A program made the position numbers and the translations under genes. A model generated the notes under the pieces. That model saw only the letters and a program-made list of their open reading frames with translations. It was not told where the DNA came from and searched no databases. Below are positions 1-10,254 of a stretch of DNA of 33,625 bases, one piece after another; the first letter of the stretch is position 1; each line of letters begins with the position of its first letter. The stretch is taken from contig JAJJLU010000531.1 of assembly GCA_023807065.1 (NCBI GenBank), positions 1 to 33,625 on the forward strand, read 5' to 3'. Source of the DNA: Isotricha intestinalis. Lineage: Eukaryota > Ciliophora > Litostomatea > Vestibuliferida > Isotrichidae.

Positions 1-28
1 AATCCCCAATCCCCAATCCCCAATCCCC
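1..28. repeat. Telomere repeat, (AATCCCC)x4
   Basis: The window starts with four exact head-to-tail copies of the 7-mer AATCCCC, the C-rich strand running 5' to 3' into the chromosome. The G-strand is therefore ATTGGGG. A C-rich repeat at the very first base, oriented inward, is what a left chromosome end looks like. The unit differs from CCCCAA (Tetrahymena) and CCCCAAAA (spirotrich ciliates) and resembles a C4A2T variant that I associate with litostome ciliates; that association is from memory. No matching repeat is present at the right edge, so only one end of the chromosome is seen. Confidence 0.88.
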
Positions 29-367
29 ATTTTGAATTATTAGTTTTATTTTAAAACATATTTTGAAACAATTTAAAAATATTTCAATTCATAAAAAATA
101 TATTTTTTTTAAATGGATAGAAAAATATTTTCGAACTTTTTAAAAAATTAAATTAATTTCATTTAAAAAATATAGAAAATATATATTAAATTAAATATTA
201 ATTGTACCTTGTTTTTTATTTATCAAATAAATAATTAAAATTACACTTCTTTTTATTATTGTAAAATAAATAAACGAATAAAAACATATTTTTTGAAATA
301 ATCCATAAAAATATAAAAGTATTAAAAAAGAAAATAAATTAATTTTTTAAAAATTTAACCATTATTA
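29..367. other. Subtelomeric non-coding spacer
   Basis: This is about 340 bases of A/T-rich sequence between the telomere and the first gene. I see no repeat family, no RNA gene and no reading frame of note. The last 60 bases before the first ATG are especially A-rich, as before most genes here. The short distance from telomere to gene is typical of compact macronuclear chromosomes. Confidence 0.6.
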
Positions 368-1882
368 ATGTTCTCAGAAAAAAATGATGAGAATGAGAAG
401 AAAAAATATGAAATATTTAAAAAAGACATTGAAAATTATGATTCCTTTAATGAGAAAATAAGAAATATGTATCAAGCAGAATTAGATGAAGTATTTCAAG
501 ATATTTTAATAATATCAAAAGAAGATTTTATATCTTTTATAACAAATGGAGTAAAAATATTATTATCAGATATGTATTCAGAAGAAATATTTAAAGATGA
601 AAATTTCATAAAAATAAAAGAAAGTTGTGAAAACGATATTAATAAAGAATATAAAATTCATTTTGAAAAATTAAATAAATCATGGAAAAATTATGAAAGA
701 GAAATTAAGAAAAAAAATAATGAAATCAATTATTTAACTCATTTTAGAAAACATTGTTCAGAAACAGATAATTTTGCATATCATAATTGTCAAAATTCTC
801 AAAGTAAATTTTATATAGTAGAAGAAAATAAAATAAAAAAATATGTAATATGTATAGATTGTCAAAAAGTGTTTTTAAGTAATATGATATTATGTCATTG
901 TATAAATTGTAATATAGATTATTATTCAAGTATATTAAAAAAAGAAGAAGATGAAAATTTACTTTTAGCAACTTGGGAAAAATATCATTGTGATAGAGTA
1001 GTTAATGAGAAAATGAAATGTTTAAAATGTAGAGACAATTTATATATAAATTTAAAGGAAAAAAAATTAATTTGTTTAAATTGTAATTTCACTTCTTTAC
1101 CAGAAAAAATTATTTGGTATTGTAATGTTTGTGGAATTGATTTTAGAAGTAATGCAATTGTTTATAATCCTCTTCAAAATGAATATATTAAAAGAATAAT
1201 TAAACAAACTTTATTTATTAAACATAAAGCTCATCCTAATAAATTGCCTTGTTGTAAATTAAATATATTTTTTACTGATTTTTATCATAAAAAAGATTGT
1301 AAAGGTATTTTATATATAGGAGAATTAAATCATAAAATTATTATTGTTTGTGAAAAGTGTAAAGCTTTTAATTTTTATGATAGATTTATTTGGACTTGTC
1401 CTAGATGTGGAAATAGATTTAGAGATAAGAAAGATGTTAAAGTTTTAAAAAATGAAAATAATAATTTGAAAAATAATATTAATTATAATAATAAACAAAA
1501 AAGCTTGTTTGATGTTTTAATGGAAAGAAAAAAAATTATGAAGGAAGAAATGGAAAAAATTAGAAAAGAAGAAGAATTAGAAATGAATAATAACATTCAA
1601 AAAAATGAAAATAATGATATTAAAGATAATAAAATTGAAAATGATGATAATAATAGTAATGAAAATAAAACTGAAATAGAAGAAGATAATAAAGAAGAAA
1701 ATGAAGAAAAAAATAAAAATAAAGAAAATAGAAATGATATATTTGATAAATTAAATAAAAAAAATGAGAAAAACATAAAAGAAAACAATAAAAAGAATTT
1801 ACATATAATAAAAGAAGAGAAGGAATTAAAAAGGAAAAAGAAAGTTAAATTTGAAAAAATAGAAAAAAGGAATAATAAAGTA

Positions 1883-1915
<33 letters not shown>

Positions 1916-2872
1916 AGAGAAAAAGAAAAAAATAAAGAGAAGAATAAAAATAATATAATAACATTAGCACCAGATCCAATTCAAGAAGAAAAAATAAAAA
2001 AAGAAATAAATAGAATATTAGCAAAATCAAAGATTCCAAAATTTAATATAGAAGAATTTACATTACATGGTCAATTAGGAGAAGGATCATATGGAATAAT
2101 ATATCAAGCATTAAATAATAAAACAAATAAAAGATATGCTTTAAAAAAAATAATAGCAAAAGATTTAGAAGAAATAGAATCATTTGAAAATGAATTTAAA
2201 TTAGTTTATGAATGTCAACATGAAAATATAATGAAAATATATGGTATATGTATATGTAGTTTAGATGCAACTACATTTGCATTATATGTTTTAATGGAAA
2301 TTGCATTATATGATTGGGATGAAGAGATTAAAAATCATGTTAATGAAAGGAAACATTATAAAGAAGAAGAATTAATAAATATATTAAAACAATTAGTTTC
2401 GGCATTATTATTTCTTCAACAAAAATTAAGAGTAGCACATAGAGATATTAAACCTCAAAATATATTAGTATTTAAAAATAATAAATATAAAATAGCTGAT
2501 TTTGGAGAAGCTAAAGAAATTAAAATTTCAAAACAATTAAATACTTTAAGAGGAACTGAATTATATATGAGTCCTATTTTATATAATGGATTAAAAAAAG
2601 ATAAAGATGATGTTACTCATAATCCTTATAAAAGTGATGTCTTTTCTTTAGGTTTTTGCTTTATGTATGCTGCTGCTTTAAATTTTAATATTATTTATGA
2701 AGTTAGAGATATTTCTGATATGGAAAAGGTAGAAAAAATTCTTCATAGACATTTAAAAAATAAATATACTGAAAAGTTCATTGATGTTCTTGTTTTAATG
2801 ATGGAAAATGATGAAAATAAAAGAGTTGATTTCTTCAAATTAAATCAATTTATACAAGATAATTTTCCCTAG
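368..2872 (+). CDS. Protein kinase with N-terminal zinc-ribbon array
   Basis: This is an 834-residue protein kinase fused to a Cys-rich module. Residues about 1-125 are charged and helical. Residues about 130-350 hold a series of paired cysteines (CIDC, CHCINC, CLKC, CLNC, CNVC, CEKC, CPRC) that look like stacked zinc ribbons. Residues about 370-560 are low-complexity N/K/E with a long Glu run. The kinase domain follows: glycine loop GEGSYG near 572, Lys593 in ALKK, catalytic loop HRDIKPQN with Asp693, and DFGE with Asp711. The APE motif is degenerate (YMSPI after RGTE). I recall the zinc-ribbon plus kinase layout as a recurrent ciliate architecture, but I know no substrate for it. The start is the first ATG in an A-rich context and the stop is TAG. 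The zinc-ribbon block could bind nucleic acid or protein; the sequence does not say which. Confidence 0.82.
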
Positions 2873-3043
2873 GAATATTTATATATTTTAAATAATGGAA
2901 ATTTATTGAGTTTATTAATTTATTTAAAAGGAATTTATAAATTAATTAATAAAAACATATAATAATTTATATGATTAAATAATATTGATTTTAAAAATTA
3001 AAAAATATTCAAAAAAAGAAATAAATAAATAAAATTAAAAAAA

Positions 3044-6043
3044 ATGAAAAAAAGTGCTTTTTACAAAAAAGAAAATCATCAATCAAACAATAAAGATAAT
3101 GAAACAAAAAAAGAAGTGAGTTTTGCGGATTCTGAATCTTTATTTAAAAACAAAGAGCGGAAATTAAAAAGTAAGAAAATAACAAAAAAAGAAGAAGAGG
3201 AAATTGAAGTAATAATGGAAATAAAGGAAGCAAATTCAGATGAAGAAAACACAATGAGAGACAAAAGATATTTAATAGGAGATATGTCTTCACATTCATC
3301 AGAAGAAGATTTAAACTATGAAATAGAAGAAAAATTAGATTTAAAAGGAACAATTCAAAAAGCAAAAATACATTCAAATGCAAAAAAAATATTAAATTCA
3401 CCTGAAATATTTGATATAAATAATCCTATTGTTTTTTGTAGTGATTGTTATCTTCCTGTTGAAACTAAAGGTTATGTTGAAAAATATAATTATTGGATTT
3501 CTCCTAAAGAATTATATAAATGTGGTTATGGATTATATTTATTTTTCGTTTTTCAATGGTATTTAATAATAAATTTATTAGCTTTAATTATTATTTGTTC
3601 TATTCCTTATATGATTTTTTCTAAAAAATATGCTGATAAATTATATGATTATTGTACAGAATTTTATAATGAAGATAAAAATAATTTAAATGGTTTTGAA
3701 ACAAATAATGAAAATTGTACTTATTTTATTAAGAATAATAAAAATAGTCAGTATAATTCTTTTGATTGGATGAATAAATATAGTGGAGAAGTTATGTTAT
3801 TTTATATAAATATTTTAGAAGAATTTGCAACAAAAAAACAAATTGATGATATTGTATTAAATTTTAATTTAATATCATTTATTACATTATTTATTTTATT
3901 TATTGTTAATTTACTGTTTGTTTCAATAACTTCAATTTTAGTTACTGAAATAGATTTTACTAATATTTCTGTTTCTGATTATGCTTGTATGGTAAGTGAA
4001 ATTCCAAAAAATTCAAATGCAAAAGCAATTAAAAGTTATTTAAATTATAAAGGTTCTTGTCCTATCCATGAAATTAATTTAACTTATAAATTAAGTGAAA
4101 TTGAAAAGCTAAAAAAAAGATATCTTTATCTCAATTCTATTGAAAATAAAAGAGAAAGTCAAATTGAACAATATTATAATGAAGGTATTTTATGTTTTAA
4201 AAAAAAAAAAGAATATTCTGCTTTATATAAAGAAAAAAATGAAATAATAAAAACAATTGAAAAATTAGAAAATGATTATTCCATAGATAATTTTAATGGA
4301 GTTGCATTTCTTACATTTAACTATATTAAAGATGCAAAAAAATATGCTAAAGTTTATCCTAATTCATTTATTATAAGATGTTTGAAAAATTCAAAAAGAC
4401 GATTTTTATATTGTTGTTGTTCATGTTGTTTATCTGAAAAATACAAAAACAATTTAAAAAAAAAATTTAAATTAGTAGTTCATTTATCTCCAGAACCAGA
4501 AGATATAATTTTTGAACATTTAGAATATACTTTTCCAAAAAGAGTATTAAGAACAATAATATTATTTTTCTTTTCTCTTTTATTAACAGGAATTTCATTT
4601 GGAATAGTAGTATTATTAAATTATTATCAATATAAACAGGAAAAAAAAATGAAAAACAAGTATATAATTAAATATGTATTATCATTTTTAATAGCAATAG
4701 TTGTATCATCAATAAATAAATTAATAAGATTATTATTTACCAAATTCAGTGATTATGAAAAGCCATGGACATATACAAATAAATATTTATTTACAAGTAT
4801 TAAATTAACAATATTATCTTTTACAAATAGTGCAATTGTTCCTTTAGTTTCAAATAGAATTCAATTTGGATGGGAAAAACATCATATGCTAGTAAATAAT
4901 ATGTTTGTTATGTTTTTATGTGATTCTATTCTTTCTCCTTTAATTTCAATTACTTGTTTTGATTTATTAATTAATAAATTGAATTTATGGTTTTTTATTA
5001 CTAGAAAATATAAAAATGAAGTTGTTGAATTACCTATTAGTCAAAGAGAACTTAATAGATATTTTGAATCTCCTGATATGCAAATTTCTAATCAATATTC
5101 TAATTTAGCTAAAATAATATTAATGACTTTTTTTTATGTTCCAATTTTTCCTATTGGACCTATTATTGCTTTTATTGGTGTTGTTTTAAATTATTTCGTT
5201 GAAAAATATAAATGCTTATTTATATATAAAAGACCTGAAAAATTAAATGAAGAAATTACCTTTTTTTATGTTGATTTTTTCGTTATGGCTTTTTTTGCTT
5301 GGGCTGTTGGAAATTATATTTTTTTTGCAGGAACACATTCTTCTAATTTTTACGAATTATTTATTATTATTTTTTATGGAGTTTTAATTATTATTCCTTA
5401 TAATGGTTTTATTAGAAATTTAGATATTTTAAAAGTTTCCAAATCACAAAATAAACTTTCTTATGAAGATGCTTATTTTAATTTTAATGTTGATTATCAA
5501 AGATTAAATCCAAAAACTCAAATTGAAGGAGCAAAAAATTTTATTGATAGAATAGTAAAGAATGATTTAATCACAAAAGAAATAGGAGAAGAAATAAAAA
5601 ATAAATTAACTCCTAAAACATTAAAATCATTATATTTTTTAACAAGACAAACATCTGACTTCAAGAGTGATTTTATTAGAAGTAATTGTTTAGTTGGATT
5701 AGAACATTTAATTGGAGATCATAGTGATAGAAGTATGATTAATGAAAATAAAGAAGTAATGAAGAATATTATGACTGTTGGTACTTTTTTTAATAATTTA
5801 GGAGTTGTTATGAATGATAAAGGAAATAAATTATCTATTGATAGTAATTTTTTATTTAATAATAATAATTTGAATAACATTCATCCTTCTTTTAGTAAAG
5901 TTTATACTCAAATGGCTAGAACTAAAATTGAAAGAACTTATTCAAATAAAATATCACAACCCAAAAAAAAGAATGAAGACAATCAAAATCATAATATTAT
6001 TATTTCAGAAATGGATGAAAATCTTTCTGAAGAATATATTTAA
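3044..6043 (+). CDS. OSCA/TMEM63 (CSC1)-type mechanosensitive cation channel
   Basis: This 999-residue polytopic membrane protein fits the OSCA/TMEM63 family of stretch- and osmolarity-gated, Ca-permeable channels. The N-terminal 140 residues are soluble and charged. Hydrophobic segments lie near residues 165-192 and 271-300. A cytosolic domain at about 300-500 follows, with a family-like strand (GVAFLTFNYIKDAKKY) and the typical lead-in to the channel core (LSPEPEDIIFEHL). At least seven more segments lie between 502 and 790. The C-terminus of about 200 residues is soluble. Family members have about 11 membrane segments; I count nine clear ones by eye. A cysteine cluster, CCCSCC near residue 457, sits in the cytosolic domain. 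The gene starts 171 bases after the kinase gene. The family call is from motif pattern, not a search; an anoctamin is the main alternative. Confidence 0.72.
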   Translation: MKKSAFYKKENHQSNNKDNETKKEVSFADSESLFKNKERKLKSKKITKKEEEEIEVIMEIKEANSDEENTMRDKRYLIGDMSSHSSEEDLNYEIEEKLDLKGTIQKAKIHSNAKKILNSPEIFDINNPIVFCSDCYLPVETKGYVEKYNYWISPKELYKCGYGLYLFFVFQWYLIINLLALIIICSIPYMIFSKKYADKLYDYCTEFYNEDKNNLNGFETNNENCTYFIKNNKNSQYNSFDWMNKYSGEVMLFYINILEEFATKKQIDDIVLNFNLISFITLFILFIVNLLFVSITSILVTEIDFTNISVSDYACMVSEIPKNSNAKAIKSYLNYKGSCPIHEINLTYKLSEIEKLKKRYLYLNSIENKRESQIEQYYNEGILCFKKKKEYSALYKEKNEIIKTIEKLENDYSIDNFNGVAFLTFNYIKDAKKYAKVYPNSFIIRCLKNSKRRFLYCCCSCCLSEKYKNNLKKKFKLVVHLSPEPEDIIFEHLEYTFPKRVLRTIILFFFSLLLTGISFGIVVLLNYYQYKQEKKMKNKYIIKYVLSFLIAIVVSSINKLIRLLFTKFSDYEKPWTYTNKYLFTSIKLTILSFTNSAIVPLVSNRIQFGWEKHHMLVNNMFVMFLCDSILSPLISITCFDLLINKLNLWFFITRKYKNEVVELPISQRELNRYFESPDMQISNQYSNLAKIILMTFFYVPIFPIGPIIAFIGVVLNYFVEKYKCLFIYKRPEKLNEEITFFYVDFFVMAFFAWAVGNYIFFAGTHSSNFYELFIIIFYGVLIIIPYNGFIRNLDILKVSKSQNKLSYEDAYFNFNVDYQRLNPKTQIEGAKNFIDRIVKNDLITKEIGEEIKNKLTPKTLKSLYFLTRQTSDFKSDFIRSNCLVGLEHLIGDHSDRSMINENKEVMKNIMTVGTFFNNLGVVMNDKGNKLSIDSNFLFNNNNLNNIHPSFSKVYTQMARTKIERTYSNKISQPKKKNEDNQNHNIIISEMDENLSEEYI

Positions 6044-6826
6044 AATAATAATATATTTATAATAATATGGAGTTTATATAATTTAAAGTTTAATGAAATT
6101 AATAATATTTTTTTAAGATAATTTCATCCAATTGGTATATTAATTTTTTTAAATTTGAAGAATTTGTCAATTCTTTTTTTTAATTAAATTTATTTTTGAT
6201 TAACTATATTGACGGTTAAGTTTACTATATTTGAAAAATGTAAAGCAACAATAGTATTAATTAAAAAATTTAGATATTTAAACAAAATTAAACAAAATTA
6301 TTATTTCATAAATAAACTTCAATAAAATAAAAAGAAAAATATAATAAAGTTTAATTTTAAATAATTAATATTTTTATATTTATTTTTATTTATTTATTAA
6401 TTTATTATTCATTAATTTTTGTGGTTTTTTATTTTTATTCATATTTTAATTAATTATTTAATTGTAGTTATGAAGTTAAAAAAATGAATTAAGATTATAA
6501 TATTATTATTTAAACTCTTAATTTTTTTTCAATATATAAAGGGTTTTTCGAAAATTTTATAATTTTATTCCAACAACATAAAACATATTAAATAGATAAA
6601 AAATAAATAATATTCACTTTCAAAATATATGAATATAATTCTTTAAATTTTTATTCAAAAATTGAAATCAGAAAAAATACTTAATAAATTAAAAAGAATA
6701 AATATTTATCTTTCATTGAATTCATAACAATTAATAATTTAAAAAAAATAAAAATTTTTCACAAGATAAAAAAATAAATAAGAAAACATTAAATAAAAAA
6801 AAATTTCTTTTTACAAAAAACAATAA
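6044..6826. other. Intergenic spacer, 783 bases
   Basis: This is very A/T-rich sequence between the channel gene and the Polo-like kinase gene. The only structure I noticed is a short direct duplication (aacaaaatta twice, near 6281-6300). I see no RNA gene, no reading frame of note and no inverted repeat. The bases just before the kinase ATG are A-rich. Confidence 0.6.
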
Positions 6827-8677
6827 ATGGATTCAGAAATGGAAAGCGAAACAATAACAGAAGTGAACCAAGAAGAAATAGAAGAGCGAGTACAACGTTC
6901 AAATGGTCAAGAGGCGATAAAAAAATATATAAAGGGTAAATTATTAGGAAAAGGAGGATTTGCAAAATGTTTTGAGTTAAAATGTATATCAAACCAAAGA
7001 ACATACGCAGGAAAAATAATATCAAAATCAAATATAACAAAACAAAGTGCAAAGACTAAATTAAAATCAGAAATAAAAATTCATCGTTCAATGTGTCATC
7101 CAAATGTAGTAAAATTTGAGCATTATTTTGAAGATTCAGAGAATGTATATATATTATTAGAATTATGTAAAAGCAAGACATTAAATGAATTATTAAAAAA
7201 GCGTAAAATAATATCAGAATTAGAAGTACGTTATTATTTAAGTCAAATATTATCAGCAGTGAAATATATGCATAAATCGAAAGTAATACATAGAGATTTA
7301 AAATTAGGGAATTTATTCTTATCATCAAATCTTCATATAAAAATAGGGGATTTCGGATTAGCAACTCGAGTAGAATATGATGGTGAAAGGAAACATACAG
7401 TTTGTGGAACACCGAATTATATAGCTCCTGAAATTTTAGAAGGGAGATCAAATGGACATTCATATGAAGTTGATTATTGGGCTATTGGTGTTATTGTCTA
7501 TACTTTATTAATTGGGAAACCTCCTTTTGAAACTGATGATGTTAAGGAAACTTATAAAAAAATTACTGCTAATAATTATAATTTCCCTTCTAATGTTTTT
7601 ATTAGTGATATTGCTAAAGATTTTATTAAAAAAATTCTTGTTCTTGATCCTAATAAAAGATTAACTCCTGATTTAATGCTTAATCATCCTTTCATGAAAG
7701 AAACTCCTCTTCCTGATGAAATGCCTAGATATACTTTAAGTAATCCTCCTAAAATTGATTTTTTCAGATTATATCAAAGTAAAAATGAAAATGAAAATAT
7801 TAATAATGCTTTACAATTGTCTTTTGAAAATGATAAAAATAATTTAGAAATTATGAGAAATTTTGCTCTGAAAACTTTAAAGAAATGTGATATGAATAGA
7901 GGTTATGTTGATTTAGGTGAAACTACTAAAAATTTAAATTTACTTAATGTTAGTCAAGGAAAAGAAGAACATAAAATGATTAAAAGAAAAAATGATGAAA
8001 ATGATGAAAATGTTAAAAATTTAATTTATGTTGATATGATTTTTGACTATAGTGAAAATTTTGGAATTTTATATAAAATGGATAAAGAAAATATCATCGG
8101 ATGCGTTTTTAATGATAAAAGTACTTTATTTAAATTTATTGGAAAAGGAAATGTTTATTATGTTTATAAAAAAAAAGGAATCAATAAACCTAAATGTTTT
8201 GATAGTAAAAATATTATTACTGAAATTAAACAGAAATATGAAGTTTTAATTAATTTTGAAAAATATGTTAATTTGCAAGTTAAAAATTTAAATAATTCTA
8301 GTATTAATTATGATATTAATAAAGCAATTTATATTAGGAAAATTATTAAAAAAGATTTAGCTATTTTACTTAAATTTTCAAATAAAGTTATTCAATTAAC
8401 TTTTAAAGATGATTCTAAAATTATTATTGATAATGATATTACTCAACAAGTTTATTTTTTTGATAAAGATAATAAGAAATATCATTATTCAGTTCATTTA
8501 GTGAATAAAAGTACAAATAAAAGATTTTTAAATAGATATGAACATTATAAAAAAATCTTTTTTGAAAAAATGGATGAAAGATTCCAAAAAATTCAACAAC
8601 AAAAAGAAATGGAGAAAGAAAACAATACAGAAGAAGATGATCAAGAGCCAATAATGGATTTAAATAAAACGACATAA
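6827..8677 (+). CDS. PLK: Polo-like kinase (PLK)
   Basis: This 616-residue Ser/Thr kinase has PLK architecture: a kinase domain at about residues 35-290 and two polo boxes at about 405-595. Hallmarks in the kinase domain are the glycine loop GKGGFAKCFE, with the PLK-specific Ala-Lys-Cys, the AGKI lysine, the catalytic loop HRDLKLGNLF, DFGLA, and a T-loop (HTVCGTPNYIAPE) matching the PLK1 Thr210 region. Polo box 1 shows the DYSENFGILY and GCVFNDKSTL pattern. Polo box 2 shows AILLKFSNK and FKDDSK. PLKs act at spindle poles, centrosomes or basal bodies and in cytokinesis, targeted by the polo boxes. Length is close to PLK1 (603). The Trp and His of the phosphopeptide pincer are not conserved here. 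Codon choice changes abruptly near 7420. The gene ends 77 bases before the Rab gene on the same strand. Confidence 0.92.
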   Translation: MDSEMESETITEVNQEEIEERVQRSNGQEAIKKYIKGKLLGKGGFAKCFELKCISNQRTYAGKIISKSNITKQSAKTKLKSEIKIHRSMCHPNVVKFEHYFEDSENVYILLELCKSKTLNELLKKRKIISELEVRYYLSQILSAVKYMHKSKVIHRDLKLGNLFLSSNLHIKIGDFGLATRVEYDGERKHTVCGTPNYIAPEILEGRSNGHSYEVDYWAIGVIVYTLLIGKPPFETDDVKETYKKITANNYNFPSNVFISDIAKDFIKKILVLDPNKRLTPDLMLNHPFMKETPLPDEMPRYTLSNPPKIDFFRLYQSKNENENINNALQLSFENDKNNLEIMRNFALKTLKKCDMNRGYVDLGETTKNLNLLNVSQGKEEHKMIKRKNDENDENVKNLIYVDMIFDYSENFGILYKMDKENIIGCVFNDKSTLFKFIGKGNVYYVYKKKGINKPKCFDSKNIITEIKQKYEVLINFEKYVNLQVKNLNNSSINYDINKAIYIRKIIKKDLAILLKFSNKVIQLTFKDDSKIIIDNDITQQVYFFDKDNKKYHYSVHLVNKSTNKRFLNRYEHYKKIFFEKMDERFQKIQQQKEMEKENNTEEDDQEPIMDLNKTT

Positions 8678-8754
8678 AAAATTTAAAAAATAAATTAAAT
8701 TTAAATATCAATTATAAATTCCTAAAAAAAAAAAAAATCTTAATTTTTTAAAAA

Positions 8755-9354
8755 ATGTCAAGCCATAAATTTGACAGATTAATAAAATTATTAATAATAG
8801 GAGATCAAGCAGTTGGAAAGACATGTTTATTACTTAGATATTCAGATGATTCATTTACTCAAAACCACATTGCAACTATAGGAATAGATTTTAAAACAAA
8901 ATTTATAACAATAAATAATATAAAAATAAAACTTCAATTATGGGATTCTGCAGGAGAAGAAAAATATAGAACAATAACTAAATCTTATTATAAAGGAGCT
9001 CAAGGTATTATTTTAACTTATGATATTTCTAAAAAAGAATCTTTAAATCATATTGAAAGTTGGATGAAATTAATTAATGATAATGCTAATGATAATGTTT
9101 GTAAAATTTTAATTGGAAATAAAATTGATGTTTTAAATAGAGAAGTTCCTAAAGAAGAAGGTGAAAAAATCGCAAATAATTTGGGAATTAAATATTTTGA
9201 AACTTCTGCTAAAGAAAATATTAATGTTGAAGAAGCTTTTAATTATTTAGTTAAAATGATTGTGGAAAATAATACTAATGATAATGAACCTGAAAAATTA
9301 ATTCTTGATAAACAACAGCATAAAAAAAAAAAAAAGTTTTGGAAAAAATGCTAA
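8755..9354 (+). CDS. Rab-family small GTPase with altered switch II
   Basis: This 199-residue GTPase is closest by eye to the Rab1/Rab8 group and would act in vesicle traffic. Motifs in order: P-loop GDQAVGKT, switch I ATIGIDFKTK, switch II WDSAGEEKYRT, NKID and ETSAK. The usual switch II sequence is WDTAGQE. Here the catalytic Gln is Glu and the Thr is Ser, so GTP hydrolysis may be altered. The C-terminus is a Lys-rich tail ending FWKKC, with a single terminal cysteine rather than the common CC or CXC. A run of 13 A precedes this tail; the read frame keeps the cysteine, and shifting it by one base loses the cysteine. The first 250 bases use mainly ATA for Ile and the rest almost only ATT. 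Confidence 0.9.
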   Translation: MSSHKFDRLIKLLIIGDQAVGKTCLLLRYSDDSFTQNHIATIGIDFKTKFITINNIKIKLQLWDSAGEEKYRTITKSYYKGAQGIILTYDISKKESLNHIESWMKLINDNANDNVCKILIGNKIDVLNREVPKEEGEKIANNLGIKYFETSAKENINVEEAFNYLVKMIVENNTNDNEPEKLILDKQQHKKKKKFWKKC

Positions 9355-10254
9355 AATTTTTTAATTTTTTCATATGATAGTTTTGTTAGATTGATAAATA
9401 AAATTATAATTTTTAATAACTTATTTTAATATAAATGAAAATTAATATTTTTCTTTTTCATAAATTTAATATTTAGCAATCATATTTTTTTCTTAATCAA
9501 TTTAATAAGAAAAATGTTTGAACTTCTTTTAACTTCTTTAATTTATAATATTTTACTAATAAAATTATTATATAAATTTGATTCAATGGTAATTATTTTT
9601 TTTTGTTTAATTATTTTAATTATTATTTATTTTTTTTAATGCACTTTTTTTTCAAAGAAAATTTTTTTTTTCATTCTAATTTTTTTTCAAAACGATTATA
9701 GAGATTTAATGAAGGTTTTTATTAATTAGAATCTTTTTTTTGTTTATTTATTTTTCATTAAATTGTATATCGTGAAGTATACTATAATATTTAAGTTAAA
9801 TGATTTATATATATTATTAAAATTAAAAATACATTTTTTGATATAATTAATCTTTTTCGTTAAAGTCAATATGAAATATATAAAAATATGTGAAAAATTA
9901 TTCAAATATATATTTAAATCTCAATAAAAATTAACTTTTTTATGTTTGATGGAAATTAAATAATTTATAATAAACCCTTTTTAAAAATATAATTCTTACT
10001 AAATTATATATAAAATGAAAATAACTCAAATAAATTCTCTTTAAGTTAATTAGGAAGTAGGAAAATGATTTATTTTTCATTTAAATATTTATCAATTAAT
10101 TCTACAATCAAAAATAGATTCAAATGATTGTTAAATTTAGTTAATTTCATCAAATTTACTTAACTATTCAAAATTGAATTTTTTTGATTAAAAAAAATAG
10201 AAATAATTTTTGAATTTATGAATTAAGTAATTTTTTTCATTTTGAATATATTGA
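9355..10254. other. Intergenic spacer, 900 bases
   Basis: This is the longest clearly non-coding spacer in the left part of the window. It is A/T-rich, with many T runs in its first half. I see no reading frame of note, no tRNA-like B box and no clear inverted repeat. It separates the Rab gene from the KRKD-motif gene, both on the plus strand, so it should hold the 3' end of one and the promoter of the other, but no element can be named. Confidence 0.6.

Noticed and set aside
9355..10254. A tRNA or other structured RNA in the long spacer.
   Set aside because: I found no GC-richer stem pattern and no A-box or B-box-like sequence.
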